Shown piece by piece: positions 1 to 7,549 of a stretch of DNA of 22,617 nt (position 1 is the first letter of the stretch; each line of letters begins with the position of its first letter). The notes under the pieces were generated by a model. The model made no database searches and was not told the DNA's origin. It was given only the letters and a program-made list of their open reading frames with translations. The stretch spans positions 1 through 22,617 of the forward strand of contig NJDR01000012.1 in NCBI GenBank assembly GCA_002254415.1, in the 5' to 3' direction. Position numbers and translations under genes: made by a program. This stretch comes from Candidatus Aenigmarchaeota archaeon ex4484_52 (GTDB lineage Archaea; EX4484-52).

Positions 1-2
1 TT

Positions 3-2180
3 TTATGATTTTTTTATATATCTGCATTTTGGATAATTTTTGCATCCTATGAATTCACCATAAATACTTGAACGCTTGACCAAATCTCCTTTGCATTTTG
101 GGCATTTTCCAAGTTCCTCATTTTCTTTGTTATCGCCTATCTGCTTTGTTTTGCAATTTTTATTCAAACACAGCTCTTGCGGTTTTTTTCCCTTGTTGAT
201 TATTGTAATTATCGGATAATTGCACTCTGGACACATTTTATTGGCACTCTTTATCCTTCCTTTTTGAGGGATAGAAATAATTTTTTTGCATTCTGGATAT
301 TGGTCGCATGCGATAAATCTCCCGAATTTTCCTTTTTTTATTACAAGATTGCCTTTTTCACAATCCGGGCATTTTCCAATATGGCTTTCCTGTTTCTGGG
401 TTTTAAATACTGCATCAACAAGCAAAGAGCCGATTTTTGATTCATTTATTTTAAATTCTTTTGATATTTTCAATAATTCCTGTTTTGCATCTTCAATTGT
501 TTTTTTAGATAAATATGTTTTTTTTTCTATTTCCTCTAAGTGCTTTTCAAATCGCCTTGTGAGTGTCTCTGAAATAATATCCGGGCAATATTTGTCAAGT
601 GTGTCTATTATTGACATTCCAAGGTCTGTTACTTCAATTCGCTTTTCTTTTAAATAGCCCCTTTTGTAGAGATTGTCTATTATTTCTGCTCTTGTTGCCT
701 TTGTCCCCAATCCCCTTTTTTCCAATTCCTTGATTATTGATGCCTCATTATATCTTGCAGGCGGTTGCGTCTCTTTTTTCAATATTTGTATTTTTTTAAT
801 ATCAAATTCTTCTTTTAATTTCATTTCCGGAAGTGTTGTTTCTTCTAATTTTACATAAGGAGTATATAATTTAAACCAATTTTCTTTTATTGTTGTTTTT
901 CCGTTTGCTAAAAATAATTCATTGTTTATATTTAAAGATACATCAACTGATTTGCGAATAGCAGCATCTCCAAAACAGGCAAAAAATCTTTTTACAATTA
1001 AATCATAAATTTTCTCTTCTTCTTTTGACAACTCTATCTTTGGCAACTCACCTGTTGGGTAAATAGCAGGGTGAGCAGGGTCTTCTTTTTTTCCATTATT
1101 TGGCTGCAATTTTGTTTCCAGTAATTGTTTTGCCAAAGAAGTATATTTCTTGTTTTTTGACAGATTATTTAAAATATTTCCAAAGCCAAGTTTGGGGTCA
1201 AGCTTTTGGGAACTTGTCCTCGGATAACTAATTAGTGCTGCTTCATATAATTTTTGTGCTATTTGCTGAACTTGTTTTGGCGTAATTTTAAACAATTTAT
1301 ATGCCTCTATTTGAAGATCCGGCAAATTAAAAGGATGTGGTGGTTTTATTTTGTATTGCTTTGTTTTTAAATTTTCAACAATTCCAATCTTAAAGTTCTT
1401 TGTTTTTTCAAAAATATTTTTTGCTTTTTCCTCGTCAAATATTTTATTCAAGTTGTGCATTGCTTTGAATAAAATTTCATTTTTACTGCAATCTGCCTCA
1501 ATTTGCCAAAATGGCTGTGAAACAAATGCTTTTATTTGCTTTTCTCTTTTGGATAAAAAATACAATGCCGGTCCCTGAACCCTTCCTGATGTTAATAATT
1601 TATATTTTCCCTGTGATTTTATTGACAAAGTCAAAGCACGGCTTATATTAATTCCAAAATAAAAATCCAGTATATGTCTTGTTGTTCCGGCACTTGCCAG
1701 ACCCATATTTATTGTCGGGCTTGCATTTTCATAGGCGTTTATTAATTCTGCTTTTGTCAGAGTAGAAAATTTCATTCTTTTTGCATTTGCTTTTTTGCAC
1801 CCGTATTTTAAAATAGTGTATCCTATTGTCTCTCCTTCAATATCATAATCACAGGCAATAATAATATCCTCTGCTTTTTTTGAAATATCAATAATGTTTT
1901 TCAGGTATTTTTTTGTGAAATCTGATCCTTTGTTTATTAAATAACTTGGCTCCCATTCAACATCAAAAACTGGATATGTCCAGTTTTTATTTTTACTCTT
2001 TGTTGTAATTCCAAAAAGATGGCCAACAGCAGGCACTACAAAAATCTCTTGAAACTTGCGTTTAATTTTAAAATAAGAAACAGAATTTTTTTTTATTTGC
2101 TCTATTCCGTCATCTGCTAAGGCAGAGGCAATTTTTCTTGCAGCAGACGGCTTTTCTGTGATTATTAGATTATAAGTCAT
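3..2180 (-). CDS. topA: DNA topoisomerase I (type IA), archaeal TopA
   Basis: Type IA topoisomerase that relaxes negatively supercoiled DNA by cutting one strand and passing the other through. The 725-residue protein starts with a Toprim domain: EKPSAA near residue 10 binds metal/nucleic acid, and DYDIEGE at about 111-117 is the acidic DxDxxGE motif. SGRVQGPAL lies at about 198-206. The catalytic tyrosine is Y319 in ALISYPRTSS. After the central domains, three C-terminal zinc-ribbon units (CPDC...C, CPEC...C, CPKC...C, from about residue 618) provide DNA contacts, as usual for archaeal and bacterial TopA. The ATG at 2178-2180 is preceded by a TATA-like stretch and no Shine-Dalgarno. The stop (TAA) lies 3 bases from the window edge, so the gene is complete. 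It is divergent from pheS. A type IA enzyme without a helicase fusion is topoisomerase I, not reverse gyrase. Confidence 0.96.
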   Translation of the reverse strand: MTYNLIITEKPSAARKIASALADDGIEQIKKNSVSYFKIKRKFQEIFVVPAVGHLFGITTKSKNKNWTYPVFDVEWEPSYLINKGSDFTKKYLKNIIDISKKAEDIIIACDYDIEGETIGYTILKYGCKKANAKRMKFSTLTKAELINAYENASPTINMGLASAGTTRHILDFYFGINISRALTLSIKSQGKYKLLTSGRVQGPALYFLSKREKQIKAFVSQPFWQIEADCSKNEILFKAMHNLNKIFDEEKAKNIFEKTKNFKIGIVENLKTKQYKIKPPHPFNLPDLQIEAYKLFKITPKQVQQIAQKLYEAALISYPRTSSQKLDPKLGFGNILNNLSKNKKYTSLAKQLLETKLQPNNGKKEDPAHPAIYPTGELPKIELSKEEEKIYDLIVKRFFACFGDAAIRKSVDVSLNINNELFLANGKTTIKENWFKLYTPYVKLEETTLPEMKLKEEFDIKKIQILKKETQPPARYNEASIIKELEKRGLGTKATRAEIIDNLYKRGYLKEKRIEVTDLGMSIIDTLDKYCPDIISETLTRRFEKHLEEIEKKTYLSKKTIEDAKQELLKISKEFKINESKIGSLLVDAVFKTQKQESHIGKCPDCEKGNLVIKKGKFGRFIACDQYPECKKIISIPQKGRIKSANKMCPECNYPIITIINKGKKPQELCLNKNCKTKQIGDNKENEELGKCPKCKGDLVKRSSIYGEFIGCKNYPKCRYIKKS

Positions 2181-2210
2181 AATAAAGTATTAATAGCAAA
2201 ACATAAATAA

Positions 2211-2222
2211 CATTATTAAATA
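2211..2222 (-). promoter_or_regulatory. Putative TATA box of topA
   Basis: Read on the minus strand this is an ATTTAATAATG-like stretch about 32-42 bases before the topA ATG, a plausible position for an archaeal TATA element with a short leader. AT-rich background makes chance matches common, so support is weak. Confidence 0.3.
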
Positions 2223-2232
2223 ATATTAATTT

Positions 2233-2277
2233 TTATCTCCAACCACAAAAGTATTGCAAGCATATGGTTGGAGATAA
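2233..2277. repeat. 13-bp perfect inverted repeat
   Basis: Arms TTATCTCCAACCA (2233-2245) and TGGTTGGAGATAA (2265-2277) are exact reverse complements around a 19-base loop. The arms are more GC-rich than their surroundings. As DNA it could be an operator; as RNA it would be a stable stem. It lies 50-100 bases upstream of topA and more than 300 upstream of pheS. Confidence 0.85.
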
Positions 2278-2326
2278 TAGCAGAACACATATCTCTTGCT
2301 CATATAAAATTATTACAAATTGTATT

Positions 2327-2353
2327 ATCTTATAACACAAAGTGTTGTGAGAT
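2327..2353 (+). repeat. 12-bp imperfect hairpin with AAA loop
   Basis: ATCTTATAACAC (2327-2338), loop AAA, then GTGTTGTGAGAT (2342-2353). All 12 positions pair as plus-strand RNA if two U-G pairs are allowed. Tolerance of G-U but not A-C pairs hints at selection on a plus-strand transcript, though this is only two positions. Confidence 0.7.
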
Positions 2354-2495
2354 GCCAGCAAAAAACTTTTATTTTTGGTGTATATATGTATTATGTTATA
2401 TTTTAAATTTTAGAAAAAATTAAATAATTGCAAGTGTTTCAACCAATAAAAATATGCGAATTCTTTATTTAAAAAAAATCTTGTAAATTCAATCC

Positions 2496-2543
2496 GTTAG
2501 ATAAAATTAATTTGCGTTATTATCTAACAGGTTCAACCTGTTA
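2496..2543. repeat. Two overlapping inverted repeats upstream of pheS
   Basis: GTTAGATAA (2496-2504) is the exact reverse complement of TTATCTAAC (2520-2528). A second palindrome, TAACAGGTT-C-AACCTGTTA (2525-2543), shares the bases 2525-2528 with the first. The two stems therefore compete for the same bases. They end about 27 bases before the likely pheS TATA box, so they could be operator DNA, or RNA if transcription starts further upstream. Confidence 0.75.
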
Positions 2544-2569
2544 TAGATATAAATAAAAACCTTATTGAT

Positions 2570-2579
2570 TTTAAATATT
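2570..2579 (+). promoter_or_regulatory. Putative TATA box of pheS
   Basis: TTTAAATATT lies 21-30 bases before the pheS ATG, the spacing expected if the message is leaderless. No Shine-Dalgarno motif is present between it and the start codon, which agrees with leaderless initiation. Confidence 0.45.
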
Positions 2580-2599
2580 TAATTTAAATATATTTTATT

Positions 2600-4141
2600 A
2601 TGAGCCAAAAATTTGATGATATTTTAAATACATTGACAAAAAATGAGAAAAAAATTCTTATTGGATTAAAGACAACATTAAATTTAGAGCAATTAATAAA
2701 TTCAACAAAAATGCAAAAAATAGATGTCTTGCGCTCTTTAATGTGGCTTTCAAATAAAAATATTGTGAAATTAAAAACCGAATCACAGATGGCAATTATT
2801 CTTGATGAAAATGGCTTAAAATATCAAAAAACAGCATTGCCAGAAACAAGAATTATTGACTATTTGGTTCAAAAAAAAAAAGCAAGCACAGATGACTTAA
2901 AGCAAAAATTAAATTTAAAAAGCGATGAAATCCAGTATTCTATTGGTTTTTTGAAAAAAAATAAATCAATAGAAATAGAAAAAAAACAAAATAAATTATA
3001 TTTGATTCTTACGAATCAAGGCAAAACAAAGGCAAAACAAAAATCCCAATATGACTTATTTTTGCAAATGAAATTTCCATTAAAATTAAAAGATATTACA
3101 AATGAACAGAACAAAATAATAAAATCATTGAATTTAAGAAAAAAAATAATTAAGAACAAAGAAATAAAAACAATTGATATTGAATTAACTAAATTTGGAG
3201 AAAAAATTATTAATTGTGATTTTGAATTTGACAATCAGGAAGATATTCTTACAAGTTCAATGCTTAAGACTGGCTTATGGAGGGAAAAAAACTTCAGGCA
3301 ATATGATATTTCAAGTCCTGTTCCAAAAATTCAGCGCGGAAGAAGACACCCTGTAAAGGAAGTGTGCAACTTGATAAAAAATATTTTTATTCAAATGGGA
3401 TTTAAAGAAATGATTGGACCCTGGGTTGAGACAGCTTTTTGGTGTATGGACTCTATGTGGATTCCGCAAGATCATCCTGCAAGAGATGTTCAGGATACTT
3501 TTTTTATTGGAAAACAAGGAAATCTGCCAGATAAAAAATTAGTGCAAAGAGTAAGAGAGGCACACGAAAATGGCGGAGAGACTGGTTCAACTGGCTATGG
3601 AATTAAATGGAATGAAAAAAAAGCAAAAGAATTGATTTTAAGGACGCATAGCACAGCAACAACATTCAGGATGTTTGGACTGCACAATATAAATTATGAC
3701 TGCAAATATTTTTATATTGCAAATACTTTTAGAAATGAAGCAATAGATGCAACGCACTTGCCGGAATTTTTACAGGCAGAGGGCTTTATAATGGCTGATG
3801 ATTTAACGCTTTCTGATTTAATGGGATTTGTAAAAGAATTTTATTCAAAACTTGGAATTAAAAAAATAAAATTCAAGCCAACTTACAATCCCTACACAGA
3901 GCCAAGCATGGAAGCTCATTATTGGGATGAAAAAAACAAAAAATGGTATGCATTAATTAATTCAGGTATTTTCAGGCCAGAGGCACTCTATCCCTATGGA
4001 ATAAAAAAAACAGTTATTGCATGGGGAATGGGCGTAAGCAGAATGGCATCTTTGCTTGCCAAAAAAAACAATTTGAGGCAACTCATTGGTGCTGGCTGTG
4101 ACATTGACTGGATACAAAATCACAAAGCAATTTTAATATAA
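2600..4141 (+). CDS. pheS: Phenylalanyl-tRNA synthetase alpha subunit
   Basis: Catalytic subunit of the class II (alpha-beta)2 enzyme that charges tRNA-Phe in the cytosol. Its 513 residues match archaeal/eukaryotic PheS length. The N-terminal 200 or so residues look like stacked winged-helix units, typical of this branch. The catalytic core shows motif 1 around GPWVETAFWCMDSMWIPQDH, motif 2 around YIANTFRNEAIDATH-PEFLQAEG, the phenylalanine-pocket segment SGIFRPEALYPYG, and motif 3 GMGVSRMASLL near the C-terminus. The beta subunit gene pheT is not in this window, so the two subunits are encoded apart. A tRNA-Phe gene lies 3.2 kb downstream. The 3' end overlaps the convergent flippase gene by 9 bases. 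Confidence 0.96.
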   Translation: MSQKFDDILNTLTKNEKKILIGLKTTLNLEQLINSTKMQKIDVLRSLMWLSNKNIVKLKTESQMAIILDENGLKYQKTALPETRIIDYLVQKKKASTDDLKQKLNLKSDEIQYSIGFLKKNKSIEIEKKQNKLYLILTNQGKTKAKQKSQYDLFLQMKFPLKLKDITNEQNKIIKSLNLRKKIIKNKEIKTIDIELTKFGEKIINCDFEFDNQEDILTSSMLKTGLWREKNFRQYDISSPVPKIQRGRRHPVKEVCNLIKNIFIQMGFKEMIGPWVETAFWCMDSMWIPQDHPARDVQDTFFIGKQGNLPDKKLVQRVREAHENGGETGSTGYGIKWNEKKAKELILRTHSTATTFRMFGLHNINYDCKYFYIANTFRNEAIDATHLPEFLQAEGFIMADDLTLSDLMGFVKEFYSKLGIKKIKFKPTYNPYTEPSMEAHYWDEKNKKWYALINSGIFRPEALYPYGIKKTVIAWGMGVSRMASLLAKKNNLRQLIGAGCDIDWIQNHKAILI

Positions 4142-5347
4142 CTTCAAAATAATTTTTCTTTTCAATAAATTCAGCAATTTCAAATCATCATCATCTATAA
4201 TTTTGAATTTAAGCATTATAAAAACATAAACACAAATATAAAAACACAAAGCCGGGATAAGCACCCAAATTGGAGTAATTGGAAATATTAATTTAATAAA
4301 AAAATAAGTGAAAATAAACGCAAAAATCGCTGCAAAAAATGCCTTTAATTGATTTATTGTAAATGGAAAAAATTTGAGATATTTATAGACAAAAAATAAA
4401 TACAATGAATAAATAAATATTATTGAAATGGCAGTTGCTGTTGCAGCCCCCACAATACCGAATAATGGGATCAAAAAATAATTCAAAATAAGATTTAATA
4501 CACTGCCACAGATTGTAGTTGCTAAAATAATATTTTGCTTTTTTATTGCCATAAGTGCTGAGCCGGACAGAATACCTGTCTGGATTATACCTTTAAAATA
4601 CCCGAGCATCATAGTGTCTGTGTAGCTTAAAAAAATAGTAACAAAGCCGGTAATCATTAGAGGAATAGAATAGGATATTATTTCCCTGTAATGATATTTT
4701 GCTTTTGATTTTAGTATGATTCCATAATTTGTTTTGAAAAACAAAAAATACGCAGCTAAAATAAAAGTGCCGATGGTTGCAACAAAATAACCCAAAATTG
4801 CAGCAAGAGTTGAATATCCAAAATACACGAACAAAATTGTGGCAAGAATCTTGACAATTCCTTCTATTATATTTTTTATAAAGGCATTATAATCAGCGCG
4901 CAATTTCGTATTTAAAAGATTCAAAAAATGATTGCTAAAAACATAAAAAGGTAATGTTGCAGCAACAATCCAGACATGCCAAATAAGATTAATATTATGA
5001 AAAAAATATTGTGCAATTACCCTTGAGAAAAAAACAAGAATAAAGCAAACAAATAAACTTGAAATGAAATTTATTGAAAAAACAGATAACAGCACACCTT
5101 TTGCATCACCATATTTTTTTCTTGCAAAATAAAATGAAGTGTATCTAAATAATCCATCAGAAAATCCAAGAGCTGCAAATACATTTACTATTCCCAATAA
5201 TGCAAAAGCAATAGAAAATATTCCGTATGCTTCCTGCCCAATATATCGTGCAATAAAAACACGCCAAATATAAGTGAGAATTTTTGAAATAACAATCCCA
5301 ATAAATACAAAGATTGCTCCTTTTGCTATTATTTTTGTCTCATGCAT
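4133..5347 (-). CDS. Polysaccharide/oligosaccharide flippase (Wzx/MurJ-like), internally shortened
   Basis: Integral membrane protein of the polysaccharide-export flippase group, expected to move lipid-linked sugars across the cell membrane. The 404 residues are almost entirely hydrophobic helices. Family signatures include the N-terminal IIAKGAIFVFIG...RYIGQEAYGIFS...LGFSDGL, the central SYTDTMMLGYF (about 241-251), and the late SALMAIKKQNIILATTICGSVLN...LIPLFGIVGAATATAIS (about 263-307). In usual members about 100 residues (three to four helices) separate the last two blocks; here only about a dozen do, so an in-frame internal deletion is likely. An imperfect inverted repeat (CCGGACAG-aatac-CTGTCTGG, 4563-4583) lies at this junction. 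It starts at an ATG with no Shine-Dalgarno. The substrate cannot be told from the sequence, and the shortened form may be inactive. Confidence 0.85.
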   Translation of the reverse strand: MHETKIIAKGAIFVFIGIVISKILTYIWRVFIARYIGQEAYGIFSIAFALLGIVNVFAALGFSDGLFRYTSFYFARKKYGDAKGVLLSVFSINFISSLFVCFILVFFSRVIAQYFFHNINLIWHVWIVAATLPFYVFSNHFLNLLNTKLRADYNAFIKNIIEGIVKILATILFVYFGYSTLAAILGYFVATIGTFILAAYFLFFKTNYGIILKSKAKYHYREIISYSIPLMITGFVTIFLSYTDTMMLGYFKGIIQTGILSGSALMAIKKQNIILATTICGSVLNLILNYFLIPLFGIVGAATATAISIIFIYSLYLFFVYKYLKFFPFTINQLKAFFAAIFAFIFTYFFIKLIFPITPIWVLIPALCFYICVYVFIMLKFKIIDDDDLKLLNLLKRKIILKLY

Positions 5348-5427
5348 AAAAAAATAAAAACTTTTGCTTTAAAAAGTTGAATAATTGTTAAATTGTTAAT
5401 TGGATTATATACACTAAAATACTGGAT

Positions 5428-5700
5428 TTATTTTTTTTCAAATAATTTAAATATTGTATTTAATACTGGTTTTAAAAAATAGTAAATTAAAAACAAGCCG
5501 CATCCAATTGCCAGATAATGCAAATAAACATCAAAGCCCAAATTAAATGTTTTATCAATAAAATAATGCACAAACAAGGGGAATAAACACGAAATTACTG
5601 AAACAAGAATTAATTTTTTTGCAAAATTTATTGCCTTTAAAATCAAGATAATAAATACAATGAAAATCAAAATCAATATGATTTCATTTTGAATAATCAT
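5428..5700 (-). CDS. Small membrane protein, three predicted helices
   Basis: I do not recognise this 90-residue protein. It has three hydrophobic stretches (about 5-25, 30-50 and 58-80) with short basic connectors (KAINFAKK) and a charged C-terminus (KLFEKK), so it is very probably an integral membrane protein. It lies 80 bases upstream of the flippase on the same strand and could be co-expressed with it. Its start is close to the divergent cutA-like gene, so the 66-base gap must hold both promoters. No cysteine pair or known motif suggests a function. Confidence 0.65.
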   Translation of the reverse strand: MIIQNEIILILIFIVFIILILKAINFAKKLILVSVISCLFPLFVHYFIDKTFNLGFDVYLHYLAIGCGLFLIYYFLKPVLNTIFKLFEKK

Positions 5701-5766
5701 AAATTAAAAATTATATTTAAGTTTAAAAAAGATATTGTTAATATAGCATAACACTAGTATAAAAAT

Positions 5767-6081
5767 ATGCCTTGTAAGATTATTTTTGCAAAAATAGATA
5801 CACAAGATAAAGCAAGCCAAATAGCCAAGGACATGTTAAAAAAAAATCTTGCTTTATTTATTGACATTATTGAGACAAAGACATATTTAAAGACAATGGG
5901 CAATGTAATCAAGGACAAAAAAGAATATTTATTAATTGCAAAAACCAATAGTTCTTTGATAGGCAAAGCAAAAAAGCACTTATTAAAACATATTTCATTT
6001 GAAAGATGCGATCTGGTAATATTTGACACAAGTGATATGTCTGCACGATTAGATATGTTATTGGAAAAATTAAATTTATAA
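5767..6081 (+). CDS. CutA-like divalent-cation tolerance family protein
   Basis: A 104-residue protein with the length and layout of CutA1: a beta-alpha-beta start with IAKDMLKKNLALFIDII in place of the usual IA..L...LAACVNI, a central IETKTYLKTMGNVIKDKKEYLLIAKTN matching the family's strand containing W-G-I-D-E-LIIKT, and a tail LLKHISFERCDLVIFD where relatives have H-Y-PEI. CutA proteins form trimers related to PII; their role is not firmly known beyond a link to metal tolerance. The match is by pattern and divergent, and the tryptophan-rich strand of CutA is not conserved, so another PII-like ferredoxin-fold protein is possible. It is followed by uL4 after a gap of about 20 bases and is probably co-transcribed with it. 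Confidence 0.7.
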   Translation: MPCKIIFAKIDTQDKASQIAKDMLKKNLALFIDIIETKTYLKTMGNVIKDKKEYLLIAKTNSSLIGKAKKHLLKHISFERCDLVIFDTSDMSARLDMLLEKLNL

Positions 6082-6103
6082 AATTATTACTCATATTAAC
6101 AAA

Positions 6104-6901
6104 ATGAACAACATATTAAATACAGAAAAAAAAAATATTGCTAAAAAACTGCCGTCTCAATTTTATGAAAAAATTAGATTTGATTTAATCAAAAAAGCAG
6201 TTGTTTGCATTTGCGCAAATAACAGGCAAAAATATGGTGCAAGTATTCGTGCTGGGTTTCACTCTTCTGCAAATAACAGAGGAAGAAGAAGAGCTTATGG
6301 AACATGGATAAATAAAGGTCTTCACAGGACAAAAAGAATTAGAATTAAGACAGGGCATTTATCTGGCGTTGTAAGAATTGTCCCTCATGCAGTCAAGGGG
6401 AGAAAGGCACATCCTCCAAAAGTAGAAAAAAAATGGAATTTGAAATTAAATAAAAAAGAGCGCCTTTTTGCAATAAGAAGTGCAATTTCAGGAACTAAGG
6501 AGAAAGATTTAGTTTCTATGAGAGGGCATATTTTGGATGAAAAAATAAAATTACCTATTATTATTGATGATTTGAGCAATATAAAAAAAACAAAAGAACT
6601 TGTAGATTTTTTAAAAAAACTTGGATTAGAAAAAGAAATAAATAGGTCAATTAAAAGAAAAATAAGAGCTGGAAAAGGAACAGCGAGGTCAAGAAAATAC
6701 AAGACAAAAAAAGGACCTCTAATAATTAATGGAGATGAAAATATTAATACAAAAGTAATGAATAGTATAAGAGGAATAGAATCTGTAAATGTAAGAAATC
6801 TAAATGCAAAACTATTGTCTCCGGGCGGTGATTTTATTCGTCTTTGTATATGGAGCAAAAATGCAATTAAAATAATGGAAAAAGAAAAATTGTTTTTTTA
6901 A
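6104..6901 (+). CDS. rpl4: Large-subunit ribosomal protein uL4
   Basis: Structural protein of the large ribosomal subunit whose extended loop lines the exit tunnel. The 265 residues carry the archaeal uL4 pattern: RFDLIKKAVVCICANNRQKYG near the start, a basic internal loop (SSANNRGRRRAYGT...RIRIKTGHLSG), then VPHAVKGRKAHPPKVEKKW and the globular part ending NLNAKLLSPGGDFIRLCIWSK. It normally lies in the uL3-uL4-uL23-uL2 operon; here it is flanked by a CutA-like gene and eS27 with no uL3, uL23 or uL2 nearby. The N-terminus is less like the usual archaeal start but the ATG is the first in frame. No Shine-Dalgarno is visible. Confidence 0.95.
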   Translation: MNNILNTEKKNIAKKLPSQFYEKIRFDLIKKAVVCICANNRQKYGASIRAGFHSSANNRGRRRAYGTWINKGLHRTKRIRIKTGHLSGVVRIVPHAVKGRKAHPPKVEKKWNLKLNKKERLFAIRSAISGTKEKDLVSMRGHILDEKIKLPIIIDDLSNIKKTKELVDFLKKLGLEKEINRSIKRKIRAGKGTARSRKYKTKKGPLIINGDENINTKVMNSIRGIESVNVRNLNAKLLSPGGDFIRLCIWSKNAIKIMEKEKLFF

Positions 6902-6917
6902 AAACAAATATAGAAAT

Positions 6918-7088
6918 ATGAAGAATGTTTTTTATAAAGTAATGTGCCAGAAGTGCAAAAATGAGCAAATAATATTTTCCAAGCCAGTACAGAAAATCAA
7001 ATGTCTTGTATGCGGAACCGAATTTGCAATCAATAGAGGAGGAAAGGCAAAATTAAAAAATATAAAAATTATTTCTGTTTTGGAATAA
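6918..7088 (+). CDS. rps27e: Small-subunit ribosomal protein eS27
   Basis: A 56-residue zinc-binding small-subunit protein. The reading starts MKNVFYKVMCQKCKNEQIIF and continues with KCLVCG and INRGGKAKLKN, giving the CxxC-x(n)-CxxC zinc ribbon and the GGK signature of archaeal S27e. It lies 16 bases after uL4 on the same strand and is very probably in the same transcript. In many archaea its neighbours are eL42 and aIF2-alpha, which are not here. It is complete despite its small size, from ATG at 6918 to TAA at 7086-7088. Confidence 0.93.
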   Translation: MKNVFYKVMCQKCKNEQIIFSKPVQKIKCLVCGTEFAINRGGKAKLKNIKIISVLE

Positions 7089-7091
7089 TAT

Positions 7092-7347
7092 ATGGAATCT
7101 GATTGTAATTTTAGCAAAATTGTAGATTTTATATTTGAAATAGAATACCTGAAAAAACAACAGCACAATGGCATTAAAATAGCTGGTGTCAAAAATCCGG
7201 ACTCTGTTGCAGAACATAATTTTTGTGCATCACAATTGCATATTTAATTGCAGTATTGGAAAACCAAACCCAAAAGAAACAGCATTAATGTGTTTGTTTC
7301 ATAATAATACAGAATCAAGAATTGGTGATATTAATAAAGTTAAAAAA
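7092..7347 (+). pseudogene. Frameshifted, truncated HD-domain hydrolase (YfbR/HDDC2-like)
   Basis: The frame starting at ATG 7092 reads ...DFIFEIEYLKKQQ...IAGVKNPDSVAEHNFCAS and then hits a stop at 7245-7247. Family resemblance continues in the next frame (IAYLIAVLE) and again in a third (KPNPKETALMCLFHNNTES, then RIGDINKV), so at least two frameshifts are needed. These blocks match the start of HD hydrolases of the HDDC2/YfbR type (KN-ESVAEH, FHD..EARIGD-KV), which act on 5'-deoxynucleotides. The key HD pair has become HN. The similarity stops exactly where tRNA-Phe begins (7348), so the C-terminal half is absent. It begins 3 bases after eS27 stops, so it was once in that operon. Confidence 0.85.
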
Positions 7348-7420
7348 GGGACGGTAGCTCAGCTGGGAGAGCGCTGGACTGAAGATCCAGGTGTCGCGCG
7401 TTCAAGTCGCGCCCGTCCCA
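7348..7420 (+). tRNA. tRNA-Phe (GAA)
   Basis: Full cloverleaf: acceptor GGGACGG/CCGTCCC, D-arm GCTC...GAGC, anticodon arm CTGGA-CTGAAGA-TCCAG with anticodon GAA, T-arm GCGCG-TTCAAGT-CGCGC, discriminator A. There is no intron and CCA is not encoded. A short T run follows at 7431-7435. Confidence 0.97.
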
Positions 7421-7462
7421 TTAATATATATTTTTAAAATTTGTTAATAATATTATTTTAAT

Positions 7463-7535
7463 GCTCTTGTAGCTCAGTAGGTAGAGCGCTTGGCTGTTAA
7501 CCAAGTTGTCACAGGTTCGAGTCCTGTCAAGAGCG
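7463..7535 (+). tRNA. tRNA-Asn (GTT)
   Basis: Cloverleaf with acceptor GCTCTTG/CAAGAGC, D-arm GCTC...GAGC, anticodon arm CTTGG-CTGTTAA-CCAAG with anticodon GTT, T-arm ACAGG-TTCGAGT-CCTGT, discriminator G. There is no intron and no encoded CCA. It is 42 bases after tRNA-Phe and 14 bases before the ATP synthase subunit C start, so all three may share a transcript. Confidence 0.97.
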
Positions 7536-7549
7536 TTCTATAATAAAAT

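Larger units (their letters stand above)
2181..2599. other. Divergent topA/pheS intergenic region, hairpin-rich
   Basis: About 420 bases with no credible protein gene; the only ATG-led frames are under 25 codons. The stretch must hold the promoters of topA (leftward) and pheS (rightward). It also holds three separate inverted-repeat structures, listed individually. I recognise no riboswitch consensus, C/D-box pair or tRNA-like fold. A small RNA in the 2230-2360 part is possible but unproven. Confidence 0.6.

Noticed and set aside
5754..5757. A regulatory role of the lone CTAG upstream of the cutA-like gene
   Set aside because: A single site in an intergenic region has no supporting context beyond the overall rarity of CTAG.
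7186..7437. An 83-codon open frame running through tRNA-Phe
   Set aside because: Its second half is the tRNA gene read as protein; the first half combines a wrong-frame start with part of the HD hydrolase relic.
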